Counted from the first letter of the stretch, positions 49,954 to 60,100 are shown. The stretch: 64,000 bases of DNA from Pseudarthrobacter sp. L1SW (GCF_020809045.1 NZ_CP078079.1:1736001-1800000); one strand, 5' to 3'. The notes: a model not told the origin generated them from the sequence alone. Numbers and translations are program-made.

Positions 49954-49981
49954 TGTCGAAAAACAACAGCTTTTCGAGACA
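49954..49981. repeat. Dyad f, right end of the transposon
   Basis: TGTCGAAAA and TTTTCGAGACA pair with a 2-bp gap. A further inverted repeat, TCTCATAACT (49881-49890) with AGTTATGAGA (49932-49941), lies just inside and may be an accessory site. Nothing coding is seen in 49807-49953. Confidence 0.7.
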
Positions 49982-50032
49982 CTGAAACTGGCAGGTTATA
50001 GCTTTCGCACGCGGGCAGCCAGTGTTAGGCAG

Positions 50033-50049
50033 GGTACCGTCTTGGTACC
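50033..50049. promoter_or_regulatory. Candidate operator of the toxin-antitoxin pair
   Basis: GGTACC-GTCTT-GGTACC lies 15 bp before the antitoxin start. Repeated palindromes there are typical for autoregulation by an RHH antitoxin. Confidence 0.6.
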
Positions 50050-50063
50050 ATGGAGGCATGGCT

Positions 50064-50264
50064 ATGAATCTCCGCGTCCCTGTAGACCTCGATCGGCGGC
50101 TGGAGAAGTTGGCTGCCGAGGAACATACGTCCAAGTCCGCGCTTCTGTTGCAGGGAGCCGAGCTGGTTCTGCAGCGCCACGCGCACCGGCGTGAAATCAG
50201 TGAGGGCCTTGATTTTGTTATGAGTCATGACGCTGATCTGCTGAAGCGCCTTGAAGACGCGTGA
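50064..50264 (+). CDS. RHH-type antitoxin
   Basis: The 66-aa protein starts MNLRVPVDLDRRLEKLAAEEHTSKSALL, a ribbon-helix-helix pattern (strand then two helices). GGAGG stands seven bases before the ATG at 50064; the ATG at 50058 is too close to it. It overlaps the Doc-like toxin by 4 bp (GTGA). It should neutralise the toxin and repress the operon. Confidence 0.85.
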   Translation: MNLRVPVDLDRRLEKLAAEEHTSKSALLLQGAELVLQRHAHRREISEGLDFVMSHDADLLKRLEDA

Positions 50265-50629
50265 CAGCGTACCTGGACGTTGAGGATGCACTTCAGGTAG
50301 TCGATCGGTACGGCTTTCATATCCGTGATGTCGGGTTGTTGGCCTCGGCATTGGCCAGGCCGGCTACGACTGTCATGGGTGCGGAAGCCTATCCGGAACT
50401 CGCGGTGAAGGCGGCAGCCTTGTTGGAGTCGGTCGCTCGGTTCCATCCACTCATTGATGGCAACAAGCGGACGGCGTGGACGCTTATGGTGCTGCTGCTG
50501 TGGATCAATGGTTACCGGCATGACTTCACAACGGATGAAGGCTTCGACCTCGTCGTCGGAGTCGCCGCCGGCACTATCGGCCTGCCGAACGCTGCCGCCG
50601 AGATTTCCAGGCATCTGGTGCCCCGGTAG
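50261..50629 (+). CDS. doc: Doc-type toxin (Fic/Doc family)
   Basis: The 122-aa protein carries the Fic/Doc motif HPLIDGNKRTAW (about residues 66-77). Doc proteins phosphorylate elongation factor Tu and stop translation. Length and the compact helical sequence are typical of Doc. GTG start overlaps the antitoxin. The pair sits at the right end of island 1, where it could stabilise the island. Confidence 0.92.
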   Translation: MTAYLDVEDALQVVDRYGFHIRDVGLLASALARPATTVMGAEAYPELAVKAAALLESVARFHPLIDGNKRTAWTLMVLLLWINGYRHDFTTDEGFDLVVGVAAGTIGLPNAAAEISRHLVPR

Positions 50630-50652
50630 TCCTCCAGCGCCCCTGACAGAAG

Positions 50653-50671
50653 GTGTGGACATTGTCCACAC
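50653..50671. promoter_or_regulatory. 19-bp palindrome at island 1 right end
   Basis: GTGTGGACATTGTCCACAC is a perfect palindrome around a central T, 92 bp before att copy 2 and 23 bp after the toxin gene. Confidence 0.8.
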
Positions 50672-50763
50672 TTTTCGTCTCGTACTGGGCAAAACAGCCT
50701 TCGGACTGGCTTGGATTCCGCATGTTTTCGCGAGTTCCCAGTGGATTCAAGGGCTGGAATGCA

Positions 50764-50785
50764 GTTCGAGTCCCACCTCGGGCAC
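50764..50785 (+). repeat. att core copy 2
   Basis: An exact 22-bp copy of the tRNA-Leu 3' end. The preceding 60 bp resemble those before copy 3 (TTTTCGCGAGTTCCCAGT versus TTTTCGCGGGTTCCCAGT). It is the border between islands 1 and 2. Confidence 0.92.
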
Positions 50786-50950
50786 AGTGTTTCCGCAGGT
50801 CAGAGGCTTGTTGGCGTGAGTAGTGCTGACAAAGCTTGACATTTTCCACATCGCGGTGCCGGGGTTTCTGGCATATTCGGCCGCAAACAAACGTTGCTTG
50901 TACAGCTGCTGATTCCAAGGATGTCGCCTCAGACTTGCTAGAGTCCGACA

Positions 50951-51232
50951 GTGACGACTGACTTCATTGCTGAAGAAGAAAAGCTGACCGAGGTATGCCG
51001 CGGAATCGTCCATGATGAGACCCAGTGGATTACAGGCGATGGCTACCCGCACAGCCTGGCTCTCTGCATCATCGACTCTATCTTCTCTACAGGTTCTCAC
51101 TACAACAGCGTCATCAACGTCGTGAACGAGTACCGGGCGTATCGACGAGCCGAGGGTGGCAATGCGGATTATGACGGGACAGCGGAGCTGCTGGGTACCT
51201 TTGCGGGCTCTTCGTGGTTCGTGGGGAAATGA
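50951..51232 (+). pseudogene. N-terminal fragment of a conserved actinobacterial protein cut by ISL3
   Basis: The 93 codons begin MTTDFIAEEEKLTEVCRGIV and include HSLALCIIDSIFSTGSHYN and INVVNEYRAYRRAEGG, resembling the start of a roughly 200-aa actinobacterial protein of helix-rich, possibly HhH-GPD-like type. From 51206 the sequence is IS end (GGCTCTTCGTGGTTCGTGGG), so the last eight residues are not native. The 3' part of the gene is not found in the window. Confidence 0.7.
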
Positions 51233-52330
51233 ATCCTTGGAATGAGCGTCATGCCGCCGTCCGGACGGCACTTCTCAAGAGAATAACCGATTTGTAGTTG
51301 GCGGCGTTGCGGTAGCCGCGGGCGGTTCGCTTGATGTTCTTGATCGCTGTGTTGTTGGCCTCCACCTTGCCGGTAGTGGCGCCGGTGATGATCAGCACCT
51401 CGATCTCTTTCCACCACCGGCAGACGGTGCGGTAGAGCCTGTTCGTCTCCGGCCGTGCGGCTGCCTTGACCAGCTCCTCGAGTACCTTCCTGGCCTCTGC
51501 GGCGTCTTCCAGGGAGCCGGTGCGAAGCACGACTCGGAGCTGTTCCTTGACTTTCCAGACGGCCCGGAGCGTGTCTGTTGGGTCGTCCAGTGTGAAGACT
51601 TCCTCGAGTCGTAGGGTGGCCCTGCAGCTGAGGTTGTCGCCGTCACGCAGCTGGAGCATGGGTGGGCCCAGGCTTTGTCGATGGCCCGGCCCCGGCGGCC
51701 CTTGACCTGCTGGGAGAGGTTCTGCCGGGTCTCGGTCATTGCCTGGTTGGCCACCGAGATCAGGTGAAAGTGATCAACGGCGACCGCCGTGCGGGGAAGC
51801 CACATCCGCAACGCTTTCCGGAATGCCGCTGAGGGGTCGATCGCGACGACCTGGACCGCCAGGCGCCATTTCGGTGGTCGGGCGAAGAGCCAGTCCCCGA
51901 CACCCTTGTGGTCTCGGTCGTCTACCACGCCGAGGACTTGGCCGGTGTCCAGATCCACGATCGTTGTCATCCATGGTTCGAACCGGGTCCATGCCTTCGT
52001 GGTCGGCTCCTGGAAGTAGCGCACGGACCGGAACCGGTGTTCATCGATGCCCAGCATCCGCGGGCTGAGCTTGTCCACGTCGGGCAACTGCAGCACGCAG
52101 GTCTCGGTGACCCCAGCACGGACCATCCACCAGGGGACGGCGAACCCGGCAGCTGTCTCCGATACTGCCCTGCCGGAGCGGATGACAGCGTCGACGAGCT
52201 GGTCCCGCAGCCGGCTCGTCGAGCGGGCACGGCGCGGAGCCTGCGGGGTCGATTCAAAGAACGAGAGCCGGTCACACGCTGGCTCTTCGCGGATGATCAA
52301 GCCCTCTTGGATTCAGTGGTTCAAATCCAT
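51206..52330 (-). mobile_element. ISL3-family insertion sequence remnant
   Basis: One terminal repeat (GGCTCTTCGTGGTTCGTGGG) is at 51206. The transposase is frameshifted and lacks its N-terminal zinc-binding part, and the far end is not recognisable (about 52330). It is probably not mobile by itself. Confidence 0.8.
51249..52300 (-). pseudogene. ISL3-family transposase, frameshifted and 5'-truncated
   Basis: The upstream part has RLRDQLVDAVIRSGRAVSET, LGIDEHRFRSVRYF, WMTTIVDLDTGQVLGVVDDR and AVAVDHFHLISVANQAMTET, typical ISL3 catalytic segments. At about 51660, after KAWAH, the frame shifts by one base and resumes as MLQLRDGDNLS, ending VEANNTAIKNIKRTARGYRN. The two parts together make about 350 codons, compared with about 430 in intact relatives. 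Confidence 0.9.
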
Positions 52331-52473
52331 CTTCACGGGTGCGTGCGACGTTGGCTGACGTTCTAAGACGAGCGGCGTCGTGGACGGCGGTTCACACGTA
52401 CGAGGCGTGAAGATCGCTCAGACTGTCATTCATGTCGTCCTACGCGCAAATTTGCAGCCGCGATGCGTACTGG

Positions 52474-52722
52474 TCAGCGTTGCGACTCGCCGCGCAGATA
52501 GATCTGCCGACCGGCCATGACGAAGAAAAACAGCCCGAGAAGTCCGGGAATGAGCGGGGGTGAGGCAGGAACGCCAGAAAGCTCGGGCGCGGGGAGCCAA
52601 CTCACAACGATGAGGATGAGCAAGAAGACGCTCACGATAAGGTACAGGGCAAGCGCCCACGGATAGTACGTGTTCCACGCTGTCGTTCGCGGCGTTGACT
52701 TCGAGTTAGTCGAGTTCGTCAT
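52474..52722 (-). CDS. Small two-helix membrane protein
   Basis: The 82-aa protein starts MTNSTNSKSTPRTTAWNTYY at 52722 and has two hydrophobic helices (ALALYLIVSVFLLILIVVSW and PGLLGLFFFVMAGRQIYL). No family is recognised. It is divergent from the gene at 52802 with an 79-bp gap, so they may share a control region. GC is lower than the core genome. Confidence 0.65.
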   Translation of the reverse strand: MTNSTNSKSTPRTTAWNTYYPWALALYLIVSVFLLILIVVSWLPAPELSGVPASPPLIPGLLGLFFFVMAGRQIYLRGESQR

Positions 52723-52801
52723 GGCTGTAGCATACTCGCCTGAGGAAATCTTGCGCCCTTCGGGTTTCGCAGGCATCGAGCACGACGAAGGGTGTACGAC
52801 T

Positions 52802-53149
52802 GTGTCCCAACCCACGAGTGTCAAACTCCCTTGGCACCTGAACTTCACTAATTCGTTCATTCTCGCGGGGATCATTGGCACGTGCGTGTTCGGTTGGTTC
52901 GCGGCAGGCCAGCCTGGCGTTCCACTGAAGGACGGTGATTACGGTTGCAGTGCACAAAATGGTGCGATTCCGGGGCCGGGAGCGACCGTCGTCAACGGCC
53001 GAGTAGTTGACGCATGGGATTTCGATAGTTCAACTGGAGCGACGCCATCCGTTCCATTCCGCAATCCTGAGCGCAAGAACCCTGGGATGTTCACGATGAC
53101 GAGCGTTGGACCGGGTGGTCATCGGTACGAGTTCGAATGCACATACTAG
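52802..53149 (+). CDS. Small secreted or membrane-anchored protein, unknown function
   Basis: The 115-aa protein begins with GTG at 52802 (GAAGGG upstream). One hydrophobic helix, SFILAGIIGTCVFGWFAAG, near residues 18-36 is a signal anchor or uncleaved signal. The exported part has two Cys (YGCSAQ and EFECTY) that could form a disulfide. No known domain is recognised. Confidence 0.62.
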   Translation: MSQPTSVKLPWHLNFTNSFILAGIIGTCVFGWFAAGQPGVPLKDGDYGCSAQNGAIPGPGATVVNGRVVDAWDFDSSTGATPSVPFRNPERKNPGMFTMTSVGPGGHRYEFECTY

Positions 53150-53620
53150 CGAATAGCAACACGGGTCGCCGCGACGCGATGCAGCCGAGTGTGAAACGTT
53201 GCGAGTGTGTGCGTTGCGTCGGCGTGAGAACGAGAGCACGTCACGGCAGCGCGAGAGCGAAGCGGTAGCGCGTCGGGGGCGGAGCGCAACGTTCGAGAGA
53301 CTTTTCGTTGGTTTTGCAGTTGTGCCAATGACGGTTCGGCTCACGATCAGGCGGTCGTCCTTTTGCGGACGTCGGAGGCAGTGGGACTTCTACCTGCGGG
53401 TTCTGATCCAGCAGACTCCCGATAGCGGCCGGCTAGTGGACAGCGAGAACCGCATACAGCTTTGTGTGCGACTGGTGGCGCTTTAGCAGCTGAGGGCCTC
53501 TGACGGTCATTGCAGGACGCCGTCGCCGCAGTGATTTGCCCTTGGCTCCAAGGGGCGCAAGGTGCAGCCTTATTGACACCGTCGCGGGTCAGGAATCATC
53601 CACTGTTGAATAGGGCGACG
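53150..53620. other. 470-bp stretch without a supported gene
   Basis: Between the small exported protein and the end of the DUF3883 helicase no ORF has convincing coding character. The stretch 53170-53300 is rich in CGAG/GCGT runs. Confidence 0.6.
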
Positions 53621-56600
53621 TCAGAAAGGCGCCTTCCCGCGCGTCCAATTACGATGCCAGTTTCCCGCATGTCCTGTGGCCTGAAAATCATTTATTTCAA
53701 CGTTCACGAAGGGGTTATCAAGGTAGCGGACGTCACCGCCCCCGGGGTGACCTGAGTCAAGCCGAACTAGAGCAAGGCGATGGTGGGGTTTAGCATTCTT
53801 ACCCGCTACAACCTCATTGTGTGTGACCCAGAAATCGGCCGCTTCAGCATCATATGCGACGACTTTGATGCGGTAGGTCTGACCGGACACAGGGTCGGTC
53901 GACAAGATGTCGTAACCATGAGTGTTGCTCGATTGCAGTTCAGGGACCCGACCAATCTCTCGCTCCTGTGCGAGCACAACCTCAACGCTGCGACGCTGAA
54001 GCACCGTTGATGGCACCCCGCTCATCGCCTTGCCATCGCTAGCGACATCGGAATCAAGCATCGCAACAGGGAGAACAAGTGCCGCTGTGACGATTAGCGG
54101 CGATTTGGTGGACATCTTGCCCTGTTGGTCGATGAGTTCGAGCCGGCGGTCGAGGCGCGTTTGGAGGTCCGTCGCCTTTCGGCTCAAGCTCTCCGAGGAC
54201 TCTTTCAGCTTCTCTCCAAGGTTCTCCCGCTCGGCCGCGGCAACCGCCTCCGAGAGAAGTCGCTCAATCTCATACTTGAGACGTGCCTCGACCAACCCGC
54301 GCTGTTTGTCGAGTTCGGCGGATCGCCGAGGCTGGATGGCAGTAAGGTAGCTGGGCAATTCGTTCTCGATAATCCAGCTCACCGCATTTGATTCTGCATT
54401 GTGTAACCACGGAAGTGCCTTCGCCTGGCGAACGGAGGCAACGTCAGGCGCCGACATGCAGTCCAGGTAGGGAGCCGGACCGGCGTCGGTGACTGCGCCG
54501 TCCTCGCTCACATAGGCGTAACCGAATCGGCGCGCGACCGAAGCTCCCAACGAGTCGACAATTTCTTCGACAACCCCTACCAGTAAGCAGGGCGACTCAA
54601 TTCTTGAGGAGACAAGCACGGTGCCCCGGTTGAGGACTCCTGCCAGAGTGGTAACCGCATGGTCCATCACCGAATCATGGAGAGGGTGACCTGGTGCCAG
54701 CAAGTCCGCGCCGGTTCCCTCGTCATCGTGGACGAGGCTGAGATCGAAAGTCACGCGTTCATATCTCGTGGCGACGGGGCCGTACTTGCCGTTGCGAAGC
54801 GTGGACGGCACATGACCGATCTCGAAGCGGCCTTTCTCCCGCCTCACTATTTTGCCGCCGAATCGAGTGAAGGCCTCCTTGAAAGCCAGCTCGATGTAAT
54901 GAGGCTGAAGACGACGAGCACGAGCTTCATCCATTGACGCTCGGAGGGCGGCAAGATCGGCATTGGACAGGTGCTCGTTGGCTAAGGCGCGTTCGTTAAG
55001 CAGTTCTTGCAAGCCCTCGGACACGCTTCGGTCGATAACTTGGTGCATACGTGCCTTGGTTTCAGGGAGTTCACCATAGCGAATCGCCTCAATCAGCAGC
55101 TCCCGAAGGGGTGTATCTGCAAAAGCCGAACCTAGGACATCGAAAACATTGCCACCGTAGGCTCTCCGCTGCTCCTCAATCTTATTAAGCAGCGCCGTGA
55201 AGACTTCGCCCTCCCTGGTATTAGCGGCGACGAGGTTCCATAGCCGGCAAACCTCCGTCTGCCCGATGCGATGAATACGCCCGAAGCGCTGCTCGATACG
55301 GTTTGGATTCCAAGGCAAGTCATAATTGACCATCAGATGTGCGGCTTGGAGATTCAAACCCTCGCCCGCGGCGTCCGTTGCCAACATGATCTGGCAGTCC
55401 GGATTCTTAGTGAACTCCTCGGTGATGGCACGGCGATCGTGTCTGCGAATGCCACCGTGGATTGCGACGACAGCCTTTGGGCGGCCAATCAGGTGCGTGA
55501 TGCGCTCCATGAGGTAGTTCAGGGTGTCTCGGTGCTCCGTGAAGATGATGAGCTTGCGTGGCTTCCCACTGGAATCCAGCGGCATGACGTTGTCTTCAAG
55601 AATCAATCGAAGCTCGGACCACTTTTTGTCCTCTCCGAGCTCGCGTACTTCCCTGGCGACCTCCGCTAGTGACGTAAGCTCTTGGATCTCTGCTTCAAGC
55701 TCGGCGATCGTTTCTGCCGCCGTCGCAGCGTCAACTACGTTCTCTTCGAACTCCTCGAGATCTTCGGCGGACACCTCGACAATATCGATGTCCGAAGTAA
55801 TGTACTTGTAGCGCTCGGGTCTGAGGACATCGCGATCCTCCCGATAAGTCCCGTTCTCAATGCCACGCTTAGTGAAGTCCAGTCGCTGCGCGCGACGAAC
55901 CAGGCTACGGTGAATAGCCTCTGGGCTCGACGCAAGCCTCCGTTGCAAAACAGTCAACGCAAAACCGACAGTGTTACGACGTTTGCCATCAAGCTTGGCT
56001 GCTCGATTCATGCCGTTACGAACGTAGTCGGTCACCTGCTGGTACAGGTCATTCTCCAGCTCGGTGAGCTCATAGGGGATAGACTCGGCAATCCGTTCCG
56101 GAAAGAGCTTGCGACCCTCAAACGTTAAGAGGTCTTCCTTAACCATTCGGCGCATGACGTCACTGGTGTCGACGGAGACGCCATTCTTACCGGCGAATCG
56201 GTCCTTGTCGAGCAAACTAAGAAAGAGTTGAAAATCCTCCTCTTTACCTGAGTGTGGCGTCGCGGTCATGAGGAGGAAGTGCCGAGAAACTTCGCTGATC
56301 AGCTCTCCGAGTTGGAACCGTTTCGTTTTTTCCAACTTGCTGCCGAAGTAGTGTGCGCCCATTCGATGCGCCTCGTCTACGATCGCTAAGTCCCAGTGGC
56401 TATTCCGCAGCCGCTGCTGGAGGTCCTCGTTGCGCGCCAGCTGGTCCATTCGCGCGATAAGCAGATGATGATTCTCAAAGACGTCGTTGCCCAGACTTGT
56501 ATCAATCATGGGCGTTGTCAGGATCTCGAATGACAGACCGAACTTGAAGAACAACTCGTCCTGCCACTGCTCAACTAGACCGCCTGGCGCGACTATGAGA

Positions 56601-57058
56601 CACCGTTGCACGTCTTCACGAAGGATCAGCTCCTTGATATAAAGCCCCGCCATAATCGTTTTGCCAGCCCCCGGGTCATCCGCCAACAGGTATCGCAAGG
56701 GGGTGCGCGGCAACAACTCGCCGTATACTGCACGGATCTGGTGAGGAAGCGGCTGAACGTTACTCGTCGCTACGGCGAGCATTGGATCGTACAGGCCTGC
56801 CAGCTTAATTCGCTGCGCTTCAGCGACGGTTTTGAAGTCGATGGAAGAAGCGTCGAATGGACGGCTCCCCGAAGCTGAGATCGCAAGCGAATCCTCGTCA
56901 CGCCGGAACATCACGCGCTGTCCCAAGTCACCCGACGATGTCTTGTACGTCAGCTCAACTGCGTCCTGACCATGAGGCTGACCGAAAATCACCTGCACTA
57001 CTTCATGAGGCACAACGCCAGTGATCTGCAGGCCGGGCGCCAAGTCCTCTAACTTCAA
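53621..57058 (-). CDS. SNF2-type helicase with C-terminal DUF3883 domain (altered motif)
   Basis: The 1145-aa protein begins at TTG 57058 (LKLEDLAPGLQITGVVP; GGAG eight bases upstream). Walker A is LADDPGAGKT (about residues 125-134), DEAH is VDEAHRMG (228-234), TATPHSGKE is motif III, and ATDAAGEGLN with QRFGRIHRIGQ (560-600) complete the helicase. Near the C-terminus GYDILSTDPVSG...FWVTHNEV is a DUF3883 domain, but the usual IEVKG motif reads IKVVA, so its nuclease-like site looks lost. Such proteins are frequent in defence islands. It is divergent from the giant SNF2 gene, 94 bp apart. Confidence 0.88.
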   Translation of the reverse strand: MKLEDLAPGLQITGVVPHEVVQVIFGQPHGQDAVELTYKTSSGDLGQRVMFRRDEDSLAISASGSRPFDASSIDFKTVAEAQRIKLAGLYDPMLAVATSNVQPLPHQIRAVYGELLPRTPLRYLLADDPGAGKTIMAGLYIKELILREDVQRCLIVAPGGLVEQWQDELFFKFGLSFEILTTPMIDTSLGNDVFENHHLLIARMDQLARNEDLQQRLRNSHWDLAIVDEAHRMGAHYFGSKLEKTKRFQLGELISEVSRHFLLMTATPHSGKEEDFQLFLSLLDKDRFAGKNGVSVDTSDVMRRMVKEDLLTFEGRKLFPERIAESIPYELTELENDLYQQVTDYVRNGMNRAAKLDGKRRNTVGFALTVLQRRLASSPEAIHRSLVRRAQRLDFTKRGIENGTYREDRDVLRPERYKYITSDIDIVEVSAEDLEEFEENVVDAATAAETIAELEAEIQELTSLAEVAREVRELGEDKKWSELRLILEDNVMPLDSSGKPRKLIIFTEHRDTLNYLMERITHLIGRPKAVVAIHGGIRRHDRRAITEEFTKNPDCQIMLATDAAGEGLNLQAAHLMVNYDLPWNPNRIEQRFGRIHRIGQTEVCRLWNLVAANTREGEVFTALLNKIEEQRRAYGGNVFDVLGSAFADTPLRELLIEAIRYGELPETKARMHQVIDRSVSEGLQELLNERALANEHLSNADLAALRASMDEARARRLQPHYIELAFKEAFTRFGGKIVRREKGRFEIGHVPSTLRNGKYGPVATRYERVTFDLSLVHDDEGTGADLLAPGHPLHDSVMDHAVTTLAGVLNRGTVLVSSRIESPCLLVGVVEEIVDSLGASVARRFGYAYVSEDGAVTDAGPAPYLDCMSAPDVASVRQAKALPWLHNAESNAVSWIIENELPSYLTAIQPRRSAELDKQRGLVEARLKYEIERLLSEAVAAAERENLGEKLKESSESLSRKATDLQTRLDRRLELIDQQGKMSTKSPLIVTAALVLPVAMLDSDVASDGKAMSGVPSTVLQRRSVEVVLAQEREIGRVPELQSSNTHGYDILSTDPVSGQTYRIKVVAYDAEAADFWVTHNEVVAGKNAKPHHRLALVRLDSGHPGGGDVRYLDNPFVNVEINDFQATGHAGNWHRNWTRGKAPF

Positions 57059-57152
57059 TTGATTTACTCCAGCTTCACGTAGGATGCTATCCAGCCGGTC
57101 CACTTCGCGTCGGACCTTCAACCATCTTGAAGAATACTGCCAAGGGGGCTCG

Positions 57153-60100
57153 ATGAAGCGCGCCGAGCGCCAACAGTTAAGCGTGCTTATCGAACAAGTG
57201 CGGGGTTGGATCCAGACAGTCGAAGAAATCCGGCACCTCGCTGCGCACTTACCGCTGTCAGGCCCAGCTAACCTAGCGGACGATGACTGGACTCTCTTGG
57301 TCAGGGTTGAGGAGGCAGCTGAGTCCGGCGATCCCGACGAAGCCGACCGTCTGACACAGACAACCTGGCTCACGGGTGGCAAGAGACTCCGACCCGCGCA
57401 TGACGCCGCTGCCCGACTTGTCCACTTCCGAGATTGGTACTGTACGCTCGGGGCCCCACAACGCCTCGAGCAACTCCAGAATGAACTGACAGCACGAGGA
57501 GTCGCTGAACGCGACGACCTCGCCGACGTTCTGAGCTCCCTAAGCACCACGGGAAATAAGGCGTCACAGATGCTGGATGAGGCCTCTCATCTGCCAATCA
57601 CCCGAGACCGGGCCCTCGGAGATGATGAACGTAGTGCTGGGTTAGCACTCATCGACCTACTTAATGAGCATCACGATGAGTCGATGAAGCTTCTCGATCC
57701 GTCCTGGTGCGCGGCAGGCGCCTGCGCTAGGGCTCACGCGTCCGTCAACATTCTCCACAAAGCCCATATCATCGGACGCAAGGTCGGGACTGCAGAGCGG
57801 ATAAGTGCTGCCGCGACCCGCGTGTCAGCTCAACTTTCGCATGAGCGCTCCCAACTGCCTCAGATCTTTAGTGATTTGGCGACCTGGAGAGCGGCCGCAC
57901 AGCAGGCCGAGTTCGCTGCGGAGCACATGCCCATCAATCGTGCAGTGGTGCTGTCGGAGCTTGAATCGAATGCAATTCAGACTCTCATCCAAACCTACGA
58001 TACAGATGCTGGTATGGGTAGCTCTGCTGTAGGGGAGTTGGGTTGCAGCAGTAAGTCGTGCTCGCAGACCCATGAAGCAACAGCACGACTGGCAGCTTTG
58101 CACACCTCACTCTCCGCGCGCGGAACGAATCATCCCATCCTTGGTGTGGCCGAACGGCTCCAGGCAGAGCGATCAGATGAGTGGGAGCGACTTCGCGGGG
58201 CACTGGATGACCTGGAGGACTGGGATAGGTCAGCCTCAGTCGTCTTGCACTGCTCCGCACATCTGCCCCTGACGAGGACATACGCTCTTACAGAAGGAGA
58301 GCTAACGGCGACGGCCACCATTCGAGAAATCTTAGCTGAACACAGCGCAGAGGTACGTCAGCTACTTGACCCCGCCTCCTGTGAATCTGGCTACTGTGGT
58401 GGCCTCCACCGAGCCGGTTCGCTCTTGAATGAGGCGTATCTGGATTTGCTCACATCGGGGGGCGGGCAAGCAGTTGTGGCGGCCAGCGCCTCCATACAGG
58501 AACAGATGAAGGACCAGCGGGCGCGACTGCGCACTGATTTGGATGACCTTGAGGAGTGGGGGATGGCAGCGTCACTCGCGTTGATCGACGCCGAACATCT
58601 GCTTCTGACACGGACCGGCGCTCTTTCAGAAATCGAACGGACTGCTGCGGTGAGGATCCAAGACCTCAGCGAGGCGCATAGCCCGGACGCTCGGCGCCTC
58701 CTCGACCCGAGCTCATGCGATGCGGATAACTGCCAAGGTGCGCACGAATCTGCGTCTCTTCTACATCAGGGTCATGCGGATCTGTTGGCATCGGGCGAGG
58801 GGCAAGCAGTCGTAGCGGCCTGTGATCGGGTAGGGAGTCTGCTTAAGGAGGAGCGACAGAAGGTCGCAGTTCTCCACCAGGATGTCTTACGTTGGCCGGA
58901 ATTGGTGCGACAAATTCACGCCGCTCGCGAGGATGCATTGGCCAACACAAAAGCTATCGTCCAGCAACTGATTGAGGACTCGGCCTCCATCAAGATCAGC
59001 CGCCCAGCCATGAGGTTGCTCCCACTGGGCGAGAGCAGTCAAGTCTTGGTTTCCAGCCTCTCGGTGCTTCGGGACGCCGCGCTCACTCAGAAAGACAACG
59101 AGTTCCTGACTGAAACCGCAGCGCTGGCTAGCCGGGTCGCCGCGGTGGTTGGTGACGGCTTCAACTCCGACTGGGAGTGCGAGGCTGGAGGAAGATGTGA
59201 GCGTGCCCACCCTGTTATCCTGGAAGCCTACGAGACCGCCAACTTCGTCGAAGCGCAGCTGGCCCGACTGACTGTCAACCTCCAGGACATGCCGACTGAC
59301 TCCAATCAGTTACGCGATCCCTCCCTTGGGCTGAAAACCTATCTGCCCGAGAATTACACGATCGCCGAGAGTCTCCCTTTCAACTTACTGAAGGGCGCGT
59401 GGGACAAGCTCCCGCTCATCACTAACGCCGAGAAAGCCGCGAATGAGGCAGCGATAGAGGCACGTGCAGCGGCCGACAAAGTCCGAGCCGGAGACGTTTC
59501 CGATGCGCTGAAGGCGATGGATCTCGAAGTCCTACGCAAGGCAGCTCCGCAGCGGCAGCTTCGGACAGCTCCGTTGCAGGATTACGACCTTCACAACGTT
59601 TGGGATGTTCTGCGCTTCCAAGACGTTTATTCACTGAAGTCCTTGCCCGGTCTTGGCGAGTCCTCCGCCCGGTCTATCGCTCAGGCGTCATTGCGTCTTT
59701 TCGAGGCTGTGCGAGAGGAGACCCCCGTCCGTATCGACGTAAAGCGGAAGGGCAAGGCTACTACCGCGCTATTAGAGTCGCTCGCGCGCTGGGATGGCGC
59801 ACGAAAGTGTAGCCCAACTGAGGACGAAGTTGCAGTCGCTAAGGGTCTATCTCGACTCATCAAGAAGAGCAGTTTTACGCCCCTCGGGGTACTGGTGATC
59901 ATCAAAGGGAAGGTTCATAAAGGCCGCCCCGCCGTTTCAGATGTGTTGAATGACGCATTGAATCGCATCGTTCCTCCTCTCGGTACTGCGACCATTTGGA
60001 CCGATTTCCTCTCCCGACCGGCCGATTATTTCGGCATGCTCACTGAACTTGGATTCATGACCGAGGATGAGAAGAGCATGCACGGCGACCTCCCGGAGGA

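Larger units (their letters stand above)
46854..49981 (+). mobile_element. Transposon: serine resolvase, TniA-like transposase, TniB-like ATPase
   Basis: The 3.1-kb unit is bounded by dyads e and f, both starting TGTCT(T/C)GAAAA when read inward (f with small changes). The three genes abut or overlap. The gene set is like Tn5053/Tn402-family elements without tniQ. No target duplication is evident at the chosen ends, so the exact borders are uncertain. Confidence 0.75.
42464..50763. mobile_element. Genomic island 1 at tRNA-Leu(CAA)
   Basis: It is bounded by att core copies at 42442 and 50764. It contains, in order: a conserved left-end block, single genes between dyads, a tniB relic, an ECF sigma operon, a 3.1-kb transposon, and a toxin-antitoxin pair. 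No integrase, replication or conjugation gene is visible. Stretches with lower GC and short ORFs distinguish it from the core genome. Confidence 0.8.
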
